Assembly (NCBI GenBank): GCA_018265615.1
Contig: JABLYX010000012.1
Location: 1-64,000 of the forward strand
DNA: 64,000 bases
Direction: 5' to 3'
Source of the DNA: Lentisphaeria bacterium
GTDB lineage: Bacteria > Verrucomicrobiota > Lentisphaeria > Victivallales > Victivallaceae
The notes beneath the pieces were generated by a model. That model searched no databases. It worked only from the letters and a program-made list of their open reading frames with translations, and was not told the origin of the DNA. Within the stretch, counting starts at the first letter, position 1; the number at the start of each line of letters is the position of its first letter. A program made the position numbers and the translations under genes. Shown one piece after another: positions 23,733 through 32,013 of this stretch.

Positions 23733-24815
23733 ATGGCTGATTATTCCATACGAGACATCGCCCGGATGGCGGGCGTTTCTGTCGGAACCGTGAGCCGGAT
23801 CCTGAACAACGCGGAAAACGTCGATGAGGGAATCCGGCAGCGCACCATGGAGGTGATCCGGCAGGTCAACTACCGTTCGGGGCGGCGCGGCCGGCGCGCC
23901 GAATCGCGGCCCGCCGCGTTCACCGCGCCGGAACGGATCCGCAACCTCGCGCTGATCTCCCCCGGCATGGGCTCCGCCTGGAAAAGCAATGAACTGTGGG
24001 CCAGCTACATGGCCGGAATCGAAACCGCGTGCCAGGAGCGCCGCTGCCGGCTGACCATGTACATGGCCGACACGAAGCGGGACGACATCATCCGCGAAAT
24101 CGTCCGGAACGCGGACGGCATCCTCATCAAAATGGAGGATACGCTGCCGGACTACCTCAAGGAGCTCATCACGCTGCTTCCCGCGGTCGGCTTCGGCGCG
24201 GCGCACACCTTCGATCCCCTGCCGCAGGTCATCGTCGACAACAACGCGGGCGGCGTCATCGCCACGGAACAGCTCCTGCAGCACGGACACCGCCGGATCG
24301 CCTTTGTGAACCATGAGGCGTGCAACGAAATTTTCATCGCCCGCTCGAACGGATACCTCGAAGTCGTGAAGTCCGAAGGGAGCTTCCGGCCGGAGTACCT
24401 CATCGAATTTTCCGCCCGCACCCGCGCGGACGGCTATGCGGCGGAGCCGGAGCAGGCCCCGCCCGATATGTCCGGCGTGCTCGAGAAGCTGCTCTCCCTC
24501 CCGGAACGGCCGACCGCCGTGGTCTTCGCCAACGACTGGGCCGCATTCGGCTTCCTGACGGCATGCTCGGCGCGCGGCATACGGATCCCCGATGAATTCA
24601 GCATCGCCGGCATGGACGACTCCGGCAACCTCTGCACGCTGCTCAAGCCGGCGCTCTCTTCGGTGGCCATGCCGTTCAACCAGGTTTCGCACTTCGCGGC
24701 ATGCACCCTGTGCGACCTCATCGACGGCATCGGGGCCCACCAGAGGAACACTTCGTCGGTGATCCGCATCCCCGGCGTCCTGAAACAACGCGATTCGATC
24801 CGAACGATACAATAA
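23733..24815 (+). CDS. LacI-family transcription regulator
   Basis: A 360-residue repressor. The HTH is standard LacI: YSIRDIARMAGVSVGTVSRILNNAENVDEGIRQRTMEVI (about 4-42), with the hinge region replaced by an Arg-rich stretch (SGRRGRRAESR). The effector domain contains ATEQLLQHGHRRIAFVNHEA, PTAVVFANDWAAFGFLTACSARGIRIPDEFSIAGMDDSG and a C-terminal VIRIPGVLKQRDS, all family positions. It is followed after 23 bp by a prepilin-like gene and then a large secreted enzyme-like gene, so it most likely regulates this three-gene unit. Only a weak ribosome site (CGGAAC) precedes the ATG. Confidence 0.92.
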   Translation: MADYSIRDIARMAGVSVGTVSRILNNAENVDEGIRQRTMEVIRQVNYRSGRRGRRAESRPAAFTAPERIRNLALISPGMGSAWKSNELWASYMAGIETACQERRCRLTMYMADTKRDDIIREIVRNADGILIKMEDTLPDYLKELITLLPAVGFGAAHTFDPLPQVIVDNNAGGVIATEQLLQHGHRRIAFVNHEACNEIFIARSNGYLEVVKSEGSFRPEYLIEFSARTRADGYAAEPEQAPPDMSGVLEKLLSLPERPTAVVFANDWAAFGFLTACSARGIRIPDEFSIAGMDDSGNLCTLLKPALSSVAMPFNQVSHFAACTLCDLIDGIGAHQRNTSSVIRIPGVLKQRDSIRTIQ

Positions 24816-24838
24816 TTCCAACCCAGCGGAGAAAGATC

Positions 24839-25534
24839 ATGAAACGCAACACGTTCACTCTCATCGAACTCCTGGTCGTTATTGCGATCATCGCAATTCT
24901 CGCATCAATGCTGCTGCCGGCACTCTCTCGCGCCCGAAACAGCGGCAAAGACATCAAATGCGTTTCGCAACTCAAGCAGATCGGCGGCGCAATCAGCTTC
25001 TATACCACGGATTATAATGGTTTTCTGCCTCCGTTCCGCGGCCAGCTGCTCCGTCCGGGCACCACCGCAGCCGGAACGGAGTACGCCATGACTTTCCTTT
25101 CGCTCTTTCTGCCGGACAAGCGCGGCTGCAACGGACGCGTATCGACGCTGTTTCTCTGCCCGCGCGATGTGATCGATGGAACCGACAGTTTCACCTGGGG
25201 TGTCACCAAAGGCGGTTCCAGCTACGGAACCAATATGACGATTTTCCCCTATAACGGCGGCGACGGAGCCAAAAACGAACCGGCCAATCCGAAGCATTAC
25301 ACCAAGCACGATCGGGTAAAAAGCCAGGCGCCGATGATCGCCGACAACCATAAACTCTGGTTCACCTCCCGGGCGGGAGACAAATACTGCCCTGTCGGCT
25401 CCGGCGCCGAACCGCAGATTCCGCTGCATGACGCGCTCTTCGTCACCGCGCTTTTCGGAGATCTCTCGGCGAAAAAAGAATCCCTGAATCAGTTCCTCAA
25501 TCTCGAAGACCGGATGGGCGGTCCTCTGAAATGA
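24839..25534 (+). CDS. Prepilin-like protein with type IV pilin N-terminus
   Basis: A 231-residue protein beginning MKRNTFTLIELLVVIAIIAILASMLLPALSRAR, with Thr instead of Gly before the cleaved Phe. Conserved Cys in IKCVSQLKQ follows at about residue 40, then a Tyr-rich globular domain containing FLCPRDVIDGTDSFTWG and a C-terminal phrase LFVTALFGDLSAKKESLNQF. The start at 24839 has GGAG 7 bases upstream. It is 23 bp from the LacI gene and 58 bp before the lyase-like gene. Same family as the proteins at 18434 and 48765, with the similarity concentrated in the first ~60 residues. Confidence 0.86.
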   Translation: MKRNTFTLIELLVVIAIIAILASMLLPALSRARNSGKDIKCVSQLKQIGGAISFYTTDYNGFLPPFRGQLLRPGTTAAGTEYAMTFLSLFLPDKRGCNGRVSTLFLCPRDVIDGTDSFTWGVTKGGSSYGTNMTIFPYNGGDGAKNEPANPKHYTKHDRVKSQAPMIADNHKLWFTSRAGDKYCPVGSGAEPQIPLHDALFVTALFGDLSAKKESLNQFLNLEDRMGGPLK

Positions 25535-25592
25535 ACCGCACCGGCCCGGTGATCCGCGAATTTCCCCATTCAAACACAAGAAGGAAAACAAT

Positions 25593-27782
25593 ATGTTGTT
25601 GAAGGCAGTCATGATGTGTACGGCAATCGGAGCGGGAGTCCTGCTCTCCGCGGGGGAGTACCTGGAAAGCTTCAAGGCAATCGCCGCCAAGGGCGCGGCG
25701 GAGTCGAAGGCGAAATACTGGCAGGGACACCACTTCGGCGACACTCCCTTTCAACCCGGCGATAAAATCTTCAAAGGACGCAGCAGCCACGATTTCACGA
25801 TGACATACTGGAATTTGATGGACGCGAAGCTGAACGGCAACCAGGAGAGCCTCGAACGCGCACTCACCCATTACCGCTTCACGGTCGGCCAGTTCTGGGA
25901 TGAGAAAAAGAACCTCTTCCGTTCCGATTACGACTTCCTTATGAACACGTCGATCGCCCTGACACTCAGTTTCTCCCTGCGTGACGCGGGAGAGGTGATT
26001 CCGGCGGAGCTCAAAGAGGATATCCGCCTCCGCCTCCGCGGAATCGCCGCCTATCTGCCGACCTACACCACCGCACTCACCAACAACGCCGACCTGCGCG
26101 CAAACAATCAGGACTCCTTCGCCTCGCTCGCACTTGCGCTGATTTCGGAAGAATTGAAAGATGCGGAAATACGCGCGGATGCTCTGGTGAAGTTCCGGCA
26201 GGTTCTGGCCAAGACGCAGCAATCCTTCTGGATCGAGGGCGGAGTGGACGTCGGCTACCAGTCGGTGGGCGAACCCGCATTTGCCGCCGCCGCCGACATC
26301 CTCTGGGACGACCTCTCATTCCCGGAAAAGAAGAAAGTCGCCGACCTCGGATTGAACAATATCATCGGCAACGGCTACGGGTTGGAAAACGCCCGCTCCA
26401 CAAGCTGGATCCGGAACGCCGGCGCACGCGCATTCTCCGCCGCGCTGCTCGGACGGGTCCCGAACAGCAAAATCGCGGGCGACGCGGAAGCGCTGTTCAA
26501 CTCCACGGCTCAGAATGGATTCAGCTCGCGCTGGTGGCTGCACGACCCGGCCTCCCTTTCGTTTTTCACCGGATTCTACAGGCAGCGGGACAAAATCGCG
26601 GAGATCGCCAAAAACCGCGAACTCTTCGGCTGCGCTTCCCTTGCCTGCCAGATGATGGAGCGCGATGAAGCGCTCGGCTGGCATACCGGCATGGAAAAAG
26701 GATATATGACCGGGGACCTCGGCACGACTGCGATGTTCGGCGACTACAGCAGATTCAGTCCCCGGCAATACACGAAGAAATTCGGGGTCGAAACCCCGCC
26801 CGTAACCCAGAGCGGCGGCAATCTGCGCTACCTTGCGCTGAACAACCAGCTTTACATCTGCCCTGACGACACGCTCGGCATGCCGCGGCTGAACTCCACC
26901 GATCTGATCCGTGCGCCGCAGACGCTGTACCGGGCGATGCATCCCGGAGCGGGCGGCAGCGTCTACACGCTGTGTCAGGTGATGCCCGGTATCAATGGGA
27001 CTCCGTCGCAGGAAGTCACACAAAATTTCGTAATGGCAGGCGATGTGCTCCTGATCTTCTTCTCCACGCCGCAGCCGCCCGCCGGCCTCAGCTATGATTT
27101 CTCCGTGGTGAATTATTACAAGCTTGAAGAGCGGAACGGCGAATACAAATTCTGGCAGAACAGCATGACCGATAAGAAAAGCCGCCACCTCGGCGTGATT
27201 CCGTTCGGCATGACTCTCTGTGAAGACAAGGCCAAATACCAGCCTTACTTCAAGAACGAGATTGATCTCGAACAGAAGAAAATGAAATTCCCGGTTCTCC
27301 GTCGGGTTCGGGGAGTGATGGATCCCGCGCGAAGCAACTCCGTACTGGTCCTTGCCCCGGAAGGCAGGGCAAAAAATGTAAAATTCGAAGAGAACGACAA
27401 CTTTTTCTCCGTCTCCTTTACGACTGGCGGCAGGCAATATCTCATGCTCCTGCCGCATAAATCAGCCGAAACGATTGAGTACGCGGGAATCCGGCTTGAA
27501 TCTCCGCGCACCGGCTTCCCGCAAATCGCAGCTTTCAACGGCAAAGGCGAGCCCGTCGCCTTCACCGGTTACGCAAAAGCGATGAGCATTGGGGAAAAGC
27601 CGCTGTTCAAAGGCGAGGAGATGGTTTTCGCCTCGGGACTGCACCGAAAAGACGGCTGGCTGCTCGACATCGCCGACAAGGCGGAACTCCTTTTCGGAAC
27701 GGGCGGAGTAAGCTGGGTGGATGGCCGCAGGTTCACCCTTCCCGGTCAATTTGAAAATGACCGGGTCCTGATCCAGCCCTGA
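25593..27782 (+). CDS. Large secreted protein, possible polysaccharide lyase
   Basis: A 729-residue protein with a signal peptide (MLLKAVMMCTAIGAGVLLSAG, cleavage near 20). The first ~370 residues look all-helical with repeated paired helices (YWNLMDAKLNGNQESLERAL..., NTSIALTLSFSLRDAG, NNADLRANNQDSFASLALALISEELKD, EKKKVADLGLNNIIGNGYGLENA), and the rest looks beta-rich (YDFSVVNYYKLEERNGEYKFWQ..., RRVRGVMDPARSNSVLVLAPEG, FFSVSFTTGGRQYLMLLPH). A helical toroid followed by beta sheets is the plan of heparinase/chondroitinase/alginate-type lyases, but I see no motif that fixes a family, so lyase is only a suggestion. It is third in the LacI-prepilin unit and ends at a strong terminator. Ribosome site AAGGA, 8 bases before ATG. 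Confidence 0.6.
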   Translation: MLLKAVMMCTAIGAGVLLSAGEYLESFKAIAAKGAAESKAKYWQGHHFGDTPFQPGDKIFKGRSSHDFTMTYWNLMDAKLNGNQESLERALTHYRFTVGQFWDEKKNLFRSDYDFLMNTSIALTLSFSLRDAGEVIPAELKEDIRLRLRGIAAYLPTYTTALTNNADLRANNQDSFASLALALISEELKDAEIRADALVKFRQVLAKTQQSFWIEGGVDVGYQSVGEPAFAAAADILWDDLSFPEKKKVADLGLNNIIGNGYGLENARSTSWIRNAGARAFSAALLGRVPNSKIAGDAEALFNSTAQNGFSSRWWLHDPASLSFFTGFYRQRDKIAEIAKNRELFGCASLACQMMERDEALGWHTGMEKGYMTGDLGTTAMFGDYSRFSPRQYTKKFGVETPPVTQSGGNLRYLALNNQLYICPDDTLGMPRLNSTDLIRAPQTLYRAMHPGAGGSVYTLCQVMPGINGTPSQEVTQNFVMAGDVLLIFFSTPQPPAGLSYDFSVVNYYKLEERNGEYKFWQNSMTDKKSRHLGVIPFGMTLCEDKAKYQPYFKNEIDLEQKKMKFPVLRRVRGVMDPARSNSVLVLAPEGRAKNVKFEENDNFFSVSFTTGGRQYLMLLPHKSAETIEYAGIRLESPRTGFPQIAAFNGKGEPVAFTGYAKAMSIGEKPLFKGEEMVFASGLHRKDGWLLDIADKAELLFGTGGVSWVDGRRFTLPGQFENDRVLIQP

Positions 27783-27806
27783 TTCCGAACATCATGAACT
27801 CTCCGG

Positions 27807-27834
27807 AACGGCCCCCGCGCGGGGGCCGTTTTTT
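27807..27834. terminator. Bidirectional terminator between the lyase-like gene and the GH2 gene
   Basis: A perfect 24-bp palindrome (arms AACGGCCCCCGC) followed by TTTT on the plus strand. It overlaps the last two bases of the converging GH2 gene's stop codon and can serve both. Confidence 0.85.
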
Positions 27835-30088
27835 ATCCGAGACGGAGCATCTCCCGGCATTCCAGATAGAAGTCGAGGTCGTATGGGGCGTGGCCGAGCA
27901 GGTAATGATTGCGCTTCCACTCTCCGTCGACCTCCCACTCGAGCAGGTGCATGCGGTGGATCCCGGTTGACACCCGGAGCTTCCCGATCTCCTCGCAGCG
28001 GTTCGGCCCGCACTCGTATTCGCCGGAATCCAGCACCTCGCCGGTCAGCAGGTCGCTGACCCGGTAACGGCCCGCCGCCGTGCGGCGCAGGTTGTTGTCG
28101 ATCCGCAGTGCGCAGTTCCACGACGCGGGCTCCCCCATCATCAGCAGCACCGGCTGCTGCACGTTCCGGATGTAATGATATGCGAGCTTCTTCGCATAGT
28201 AGTAATCGACCACCGCATCCGAAATCTGCGGCCAGCAGTCCGCAACGTTCCACCAGAGGATGCCGCTCTTGTCCCACTTGCGGAAGCGGAAGTTCTCGAT
28301 GAAGAACTTGACCGCCTCCGCCTGCACGATCTGCGACGCGGCGACGAGCCGTTCGAGCTCCTCCGGCACTTTGCCGAAAGTGTTCACAATCTGGTCCAGC
28401 AGCAGCTTGATGCGGTACGCATACGCACCCTCCGCATCGCCGAACGGCTGCGCGGCATGGGTCAGGTACTCCGGATCCCCGACCTTCGGGAAGAGGTGAT
28501 CCGGCGACAGGAACCGCTTCAGGCTGTCGATGCACGGCATGCCGTGGTAGCCGGTCTCGCTCGCGAAGCGGGCCGTGTTCAAGCGGTAGAAATCCCCCTT
28601 GTACTCGTCGCGCGGTCCCCAGAGGTGCTGCTCCGGCGCGTTGCGCGAGCTGCCGATCACGGCCGCATCGTCGGTCAGATAGGGCGAGCTCGGCAGGTAA
28701 TCGCGGCCCGGATCGTACGAATGCACGACCCGCTTCAGAACTTCGCGCGTGATCCGGTTCTCGGAGGGAAGGCGAGGATCGCCGCGCCAGAGCGCCGCCT
28801 CGTCGCACTCGTTGTCGCCGCACCAGAGCGCGAGCGACGGGTGGTTCCGAAGCTTCGTCACGACGGCGACGGCCTCCTCCTCGATCCGCCCGCAGAACGC
28901 ATCGTCCTGCGGCGGAATGACGCAGGCGAGCATGAAATCCTGCCACACGAGCATGCCGTGCTCGTCGCAGTAATCGAAGAAATCGTGATCCTCGTAGACG
29001 CCGCCGCCCCAGCAGCGGACCATATTGCAGCCGAGGTCCGCGAAAAGCGCAAGGCTTTTCAGGATGCGTTCGCGCTCCTCGCCATGCATCGCGTTCGCCG
29101 GAACCCAGTTCGATCCATGGATGAACAGGGGTTCGCCGTTCAGCAGAAAGCGGAATTCGCCGGAGCCGTCCGGGGAAAGCGATTCGGTCCGTTCGAGCCG
29201 CACGGTGCGGATCCCGGTGCGGAAGTGCTTCACGGCGAGCGGCCTGCCGCCGCACAGCAGCTCAAGCGTCACATCGTAAAGCGGGCTCTCCCCCGCACCG
29301 CGCGTATACCAGAGCTCCGGTTCCGGAATTTCGAGGTTCGTACGGCCGGTCACAAAATCGAGCCGGAACTGTTTCTCGAACCGTTTCGCGCCGTGCGCCA
29401 GCGTGAGCTTCGCTTCGAAGCCGGTCAGCCGCTCCGCGGAGGTCTCGAAACTCCAGTCCAGCGTCATCCGCGCAAGCTTCTTCGATGCGAAGGTGGTGTA
29501 GAGCAGAACATCGGTCCAGCGGTGCTCCGGGATCCGTTCGAGGCAAACACTGCGCCAGAGGCCTCCGCATGCAATACGCGGCGCGATGTCCCACCCGAAC
29601 GTGTGCCCGGCTTTGCGCAGGTAAAGTCCTTCGTAGTTGTATGCCAGCGTCGAGGTTCCCGGCGCACGCCGGTATTTCCGGGCGGCGTTGACGGCGCTGC
29701 GGATCACGACCGACAGCTCATTCTCAGCCGCCGGCCGGATCGCGCCGGTCACATCGAAACGGTGTTCGATGAACATATTCTCCATCGCACCGAGCGCAAT
29801 GCCGTTCAGAAATGCCTCCGCCACGGTGTCGGCGCCGTTGAAGACCAGCTCCAGGCGCTCCCGCGCCCCGCACTCCGGCGCATGAAACCGCGTCGTATAC
29901 GTAAAATCAACGAATTCCCAGCTCCGGAGCAGATCCGCGTTGCTCCCGAAATACGGGTCCGGAACCAATCCGGCCCGGCACAGGTCCGCAACAATATTCC
30001 CCGGCACCCGCGCCGGAACCGTCGTCGCCGCGCCGCTCTCCGGATGAGTGAAGGAAAGAGTCCAGTCGCCGTCCAAAATCTGCTGCAT
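27833..30088 (-). CDS. Beta-mannosidase-like glycoside hydrolase, family GH2
   Basis: A 751-residue cytosolic GH2 enzyme without a signal peptide. The N-terminal jelly-roll begins LDGDWTLSFTHPESG...VPARVPGNIVADLCRAGLVPDPYFGSN, the opening typical of beta-mannosidases; the immunoglobulin-like domain lies about 190-290; the barrel contains FIHGSNWVPANAM, MVRCWGGGVYEDHDFFDYCDEHGMLVWQDFMLAC, the acid/base in LALWCGDNECDE and the nucleophile in FASETGYHGMP. The WGGG-x-YE-x-x-x-FYD and VWQDF motifs are those of mannosidase-type GH2. Start at 30088 chosen because GGAGG lies 5 bases before it; the longer frame starts without one. Divergent from a LacI regulator with shared operators. It would complete mannoside breakdown begun by GH-A and GH130. 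Confidence 0.9.
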   Translation of the reverse strand: MQQILDGDWTLSFTHPESGAATTVPARVPGNIVADLCRAGLVPDPYFGSNADLLRSWEFVDFTYTTRFHAPECGARERLELVFNGADTVAEAFLNGIALGAMENMFIEHRFDVTGAIRPAAENELSVVIRSAVNAARKYRRAPGTSTLAYNYEGLYLRKAGHTFGWDIAPRIACGGLWRSVCLERIPEHRWTDVLLYTTFASKKLARMTLDWSFETSAERLTGFEAKLTLAHGAKRFEKQFRLDFVTGRTNLEIPEPELWYTRGAGESPLYDVTLELLCGGRPLAVKHFRTGIRTVRLERTESLSPDGSGEFRFLLNGEPLFIHGSNWVPANAMHGEERERILKSLALFADLGCNMVRCWGGGVYEDHDFFDYCDEHGMLVWQDFMLACVIPPQDDAFCGRIEEEAVAVVTKLRNHPSLALWCGDNECDEAALWRGDPRLPSENRITREVLKRVVHSYDPGRDYLPSSPYLTDDAAVIGSSRNAPEQHLWGPRDEYKGDFYRLNTARFASETGYHGMPCIDSLKRFLSPDHLFPKVGDPEYLTHAAQPFGDAEGAYAYRIKLLLDQIVNTFGKVPEELERLVAASQIVQAEAVKFFIENFRFRKWDKSGILWWNVADCWPQISDAVVDYYYAKKLAYHYIRNVQQPVLLMMGEPASWNCALRIDNNLRRTAAGRYRVSDLLTGEVLDSGEYECGPNRCEEIGKLRVSTGIHRMHLLEWEVDGEWKRNHYLLGHAPYDLDFYLECREMLRLG

Positions 30089-30102
30089 CACCGCCTCCAT
30101 TC

Positions 30103-30114
30103 TTTTGCGCAAAA
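30103..30114. promoter_or_regulatory. Operator 1 of the GH2/LacI pair
   Basis: Perfect 12-bp palindrome TTTTGCGCAAAA with a central CG, the classic LacI-operator style. It sits about 9-20 bases downstream of the expected GH2 transcription start. Confidence 0.65.
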
Positions 30115-30129
30115 CATCGTTTCACGAAT

Positions 30130-30158
30130 AGTATACCCTGCCGGAATCCGTTTATCAA
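30130..30158 (-). promoter_or_regulatory. Promoter of the GH2 gene
   Basis: Minus strand TTGATA (30153-30158), 17 nt, TATACT (30130-30135). Start of transcription about 30123, with operator 1 just downstream and operator 2 just upstream. Confidence 0.7.
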
Positions 30159-30184
30159 GGCAAATCGCACTTATTTCATGATTA

Positions 30185-30196
30185 TTTTGCGCAAGA
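30185..30196. promoter_or_regulatory. Operator 2 of the GH2/LacI pair
   Basis: TTTTGCGCAAGA, one mismatch from operator 1, centred 82 bp away and directly upstream of the LacI -35. Together they could support a repression loop and autoregulation. Confidence 0.55.
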
Positions 30197-30199
30197 GAA

Positions 30200-30228
30200 T
30201 TGAAATTGTGAAAATGCCGCCTTATTGT
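30200..30228 (+). promoter_or_regulatory. Promoter of the LacI gene at 30235, leaderless
   Basis: TTGAAA (30200-30205), 17 nt, TATTGT (30223-30228). Six bases later comes the ATG, so the transcript would start at the initiation codon. Confidence 0.45.
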
Positions 30229-30234
30229 ATTGTC

Positions 30235-31239
30235 ATGGCAAGAAAACCCAAAGCAGTCAGCATCACAAGCATCGCAGCGGAGCTCGGCGTTTCGCCGTCG
30301 GCGGTTTCGCGGGCGATCAATAACCGTACCGGCGTCAGTGAGGAGGTCCGGCGGAGAGTCGCGGTCCTGCTCGATAAATACCATTTCCGCCCGGTCTATC
30401 CGGCGAGCCGCCTGCCGCGCATCGCGGTGGTCATGGGCGGCGGCAGCATCGCGCCCTACACGGCAGGCGTTCTCTCCGGAATCTACCGCTACGTATGCGA
30501 AGGGACGATTTCAGCGGCGGCGGTGATCCACCCGGAGGCGGGCAAGCTGCTCGACCTCATCCGCGACCAACAGTGCTCCGGCGTGATCCTGATTGTCCCG
30601 GCGCTGTTCGCGGAGGAGCTGCCGAAGCTCTCGGAGGCGGGGCTGCCGGTCATGCTCGTCGACGAAACGACCACACTGCCGGGATGCGGCTACATCGACA
30701 ACGACTCCTACGCCGGTTCACTCGAAGCCGCGCGCTATCTGACCGGCCTCGGCCATCGCCGCATCGGCTACCTCGGCGGACGCTCCCGGACGGAAAACCA
30801 TCTTCAACGGTTCAACGCATACCGCGATGCGCTCGCGGAAAACGGGATCGAATTCGAACCGGAGCTTCATATCACCTCCGGCCCGGCCTCTTATTCTGAA
30901 ATGGAGTACGGGCGCTTCGCCATGAATGTGCTCCTGAAACGCACTCCGGGCGTCACTGCGGTCATGGCGACCAACGATGAAATCGCCGCCGGAGCGATGG
31001 CCGCCGCCCGCGAGTACGGCAGGAAAATCCCGGAAGAACTCTCGATCGTCGGATTCGACGATAACGCGTTTTCGGCGTTCACCGAGCCGCCGCTCACCAC
31101 CGTCCGGCACGACATGCAGCAGGCCGGTTATCTCGCCGCCCGCGCCCTCGACGCGCATCTGCAGACGGCTGAACCGCTGCCCCGCGAGATCCTGCCGACC
31201 CGGCCGGTCATCCGTCGCTCCTGCTGCGCGCCGCGCTGA
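30235..31239 (+). CDS. LacI-family transcription regulator of the GH2 gene
   Basis: A 334-residue LacI repressor. HTH near the N-terminus: AVSITSIAAELGVSPSAVSRAINNRTGVSEEVRRRVAVLLDKY (about 6-48), then PRIAVVMGGGSIAPYTAGVLSGIYRYV, EAARYLTGLGHRRIGYLGGRSRTENHLQRFNAY, VTAVMATNDEIAAGAMAAAREYGRKIPEELSIVGFDDNAFSAFTEPPLTTV. The start at 30235 places the HTH correctly; earlier ATG codons (30178, 30214) would make operator 2 or the promoter coding. There is no Shine-Dalgarno sequence, consistent with a leaderless mRNA. The 3' end overlaps the end of the converging rsmI gene by 32 bp. Likely target: the divergent GH2 gene and itself. Confidence 0.9.
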   Translation: MARKPKAVSITSIAAELGVSPSAVSRAINNRTGVSEEVRRRVAVLLDKYHFRPVYPASRLPRIAVVMGGGSIAPYTAGVLSGIYRYVCEGTISAAAVIHPEAGKLLDLIRDQQCSGVILIVPALFAEELPKLSEAGLPVMLVDETTTLPGCGYIDNDSYAGSLEAARYLTGLGHRRIGYLGGRSRTENHLQRFNAYRDALAENGIEFEPELHITSGPASYSEMEYGRFAMNVLLKRTPGVTAVMATNDEIAAGAMAAAREYGRKIPEELSIVGFDDNAFSAFTEPPLTTVRHDMQQAGYLAARALDAHLQTAEPLPREILPTRPVIRRSCCAPR

Positions 31240-31954
31240 CGCCGCCCTGATCTTCGGAGTCGCCCTCTTCCGCGCCGGAGGGGTGGACGCCGACGACGAA
31301 TTCACCGCGCCACTCGCGGCCGGCCGCAAGAGCCGCGAGTTCCGCGGCCGTTCCCCGCAGCACCTCCTCGTGAAGCTTGGTCGCTTCGCGGATGACCGCT
31401 ATTTGCGCATCAGCCCCGACGATTTCAGCGAGCTCCGGCAGCGTCTTCGCGATCCGGTGCGGGGATTCGAAGAAAAAGACCGTCTTTCCCTCTCCGCGGA
31501 TCGCCTCGAAAAATTTCCGCCGCCGCCCCGACTTGACCGGAGGAAAGCCGAGGAACGCGAATTTATCCACCGGCAATGCCGAAGCCGTCGCGGCGAACGT
31601 CAGCGCCGAAACCCCCGGGATCACTTCGGGGACGATCCCGTTCCGGACCGCCTCGCGAACGAGAAAGAAACCGGGGTCCGCGATCGACGGCGTTCCGGCA
31701 TCTGAAACCGACGCGACCTTCAGCCCGCTTTGAATCTGCGAAATCAGCCCTTCCGTCTTGCGGTGCTCGTTGAACGCATGAAAGCTGATCAGTTTCGTGT
31801 GGATGTCGAAATGGCTCAGCAGCTGCCGGGTGTGACGCGTATCCTCCGCCGCGATCAGGTCGACGCTCTTCAATACGTTCAGCGCCCGCAGCGTGATATC
31901 TTCGAGATTCCCGATCGGGGTGCTTACCAGATAGAGTTTTCCTTCGTTGTCCAT
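31208..31954 (-). CDS. rsmI: 16S rRNA (cytidine1402-2'-O)-methyltransferase
   Basis: A 248-residue SAM-dependent tetrapyrrole-methylase-fold enzyme that 2'-O-methylates C1402 of 16S rRNA. Typical blocks: LYLVSTPIGNLEDITLRALNVLKSVDLIAAEDTRHT at the N-terminus, SFHAFNEHRKTE, VSDAGTPSIADPG, VIPGVSALTFAATASALP, FLGFPPVKSGRRRKFFEAI and ESPHRIAKTLPEL. The ATG at 31954 puts the family start (MDNEGKLYLV) right; a longer frame adds 19 unrelated residues. The C-terminal tail (HPSGAEEGDSEDQGGVSAARSRSDG) is acidic/low complexity and is the part that overlaps the LacI gene on the other strand. Divergent from the pseudouridine synthase gene. Confidence 0.95.
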   Translation of the reverse strand: MDNEGKLYLVSTPIGNLEDITLRALNVLKSVDLIAAEDTRHTRQLLSHFDIHTKLISFHAFNEHRKTEGLISQIQSGLKVASVSDAGTPSIADPGFFLVREAVRNGIVPEVIPGVSALTFAATASALPVDKFAFLGFPPVKSGRRRKFFEAIRGEGKTVFFFESPHRIAKTLPELAEIVGADAQIAVIREATKLHEEVLRGTAAELAALAAGREWRGEFVVGVHPSGAEEGDSEDQGGVSAARSRSDG

Positions 31955-31982
31955 TGCAAAATTCCGCTTTCCGGTGTAATCT
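31954..31982 (+). promoter_or_regulatory. Possible promoter of the pseudouridine synthase gene
   Basis: TTGCAA (31954-31959), 17 nt, TAATCT (31977-31982), in the 59-bp gap between two divergent rRNA-modification genes. Confidence 0.4.
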
Positions 31983-32013
31983 ATATCGATGTCAAAACAA
32001 GGATCATGCATTT

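Noticed and set aside
28175..30181. A 668-codon plus-strand open frame opposite the GH2 gene
   Set aside because: Antisense shadow; GH2 catalytic motifs lie on the minus strand.
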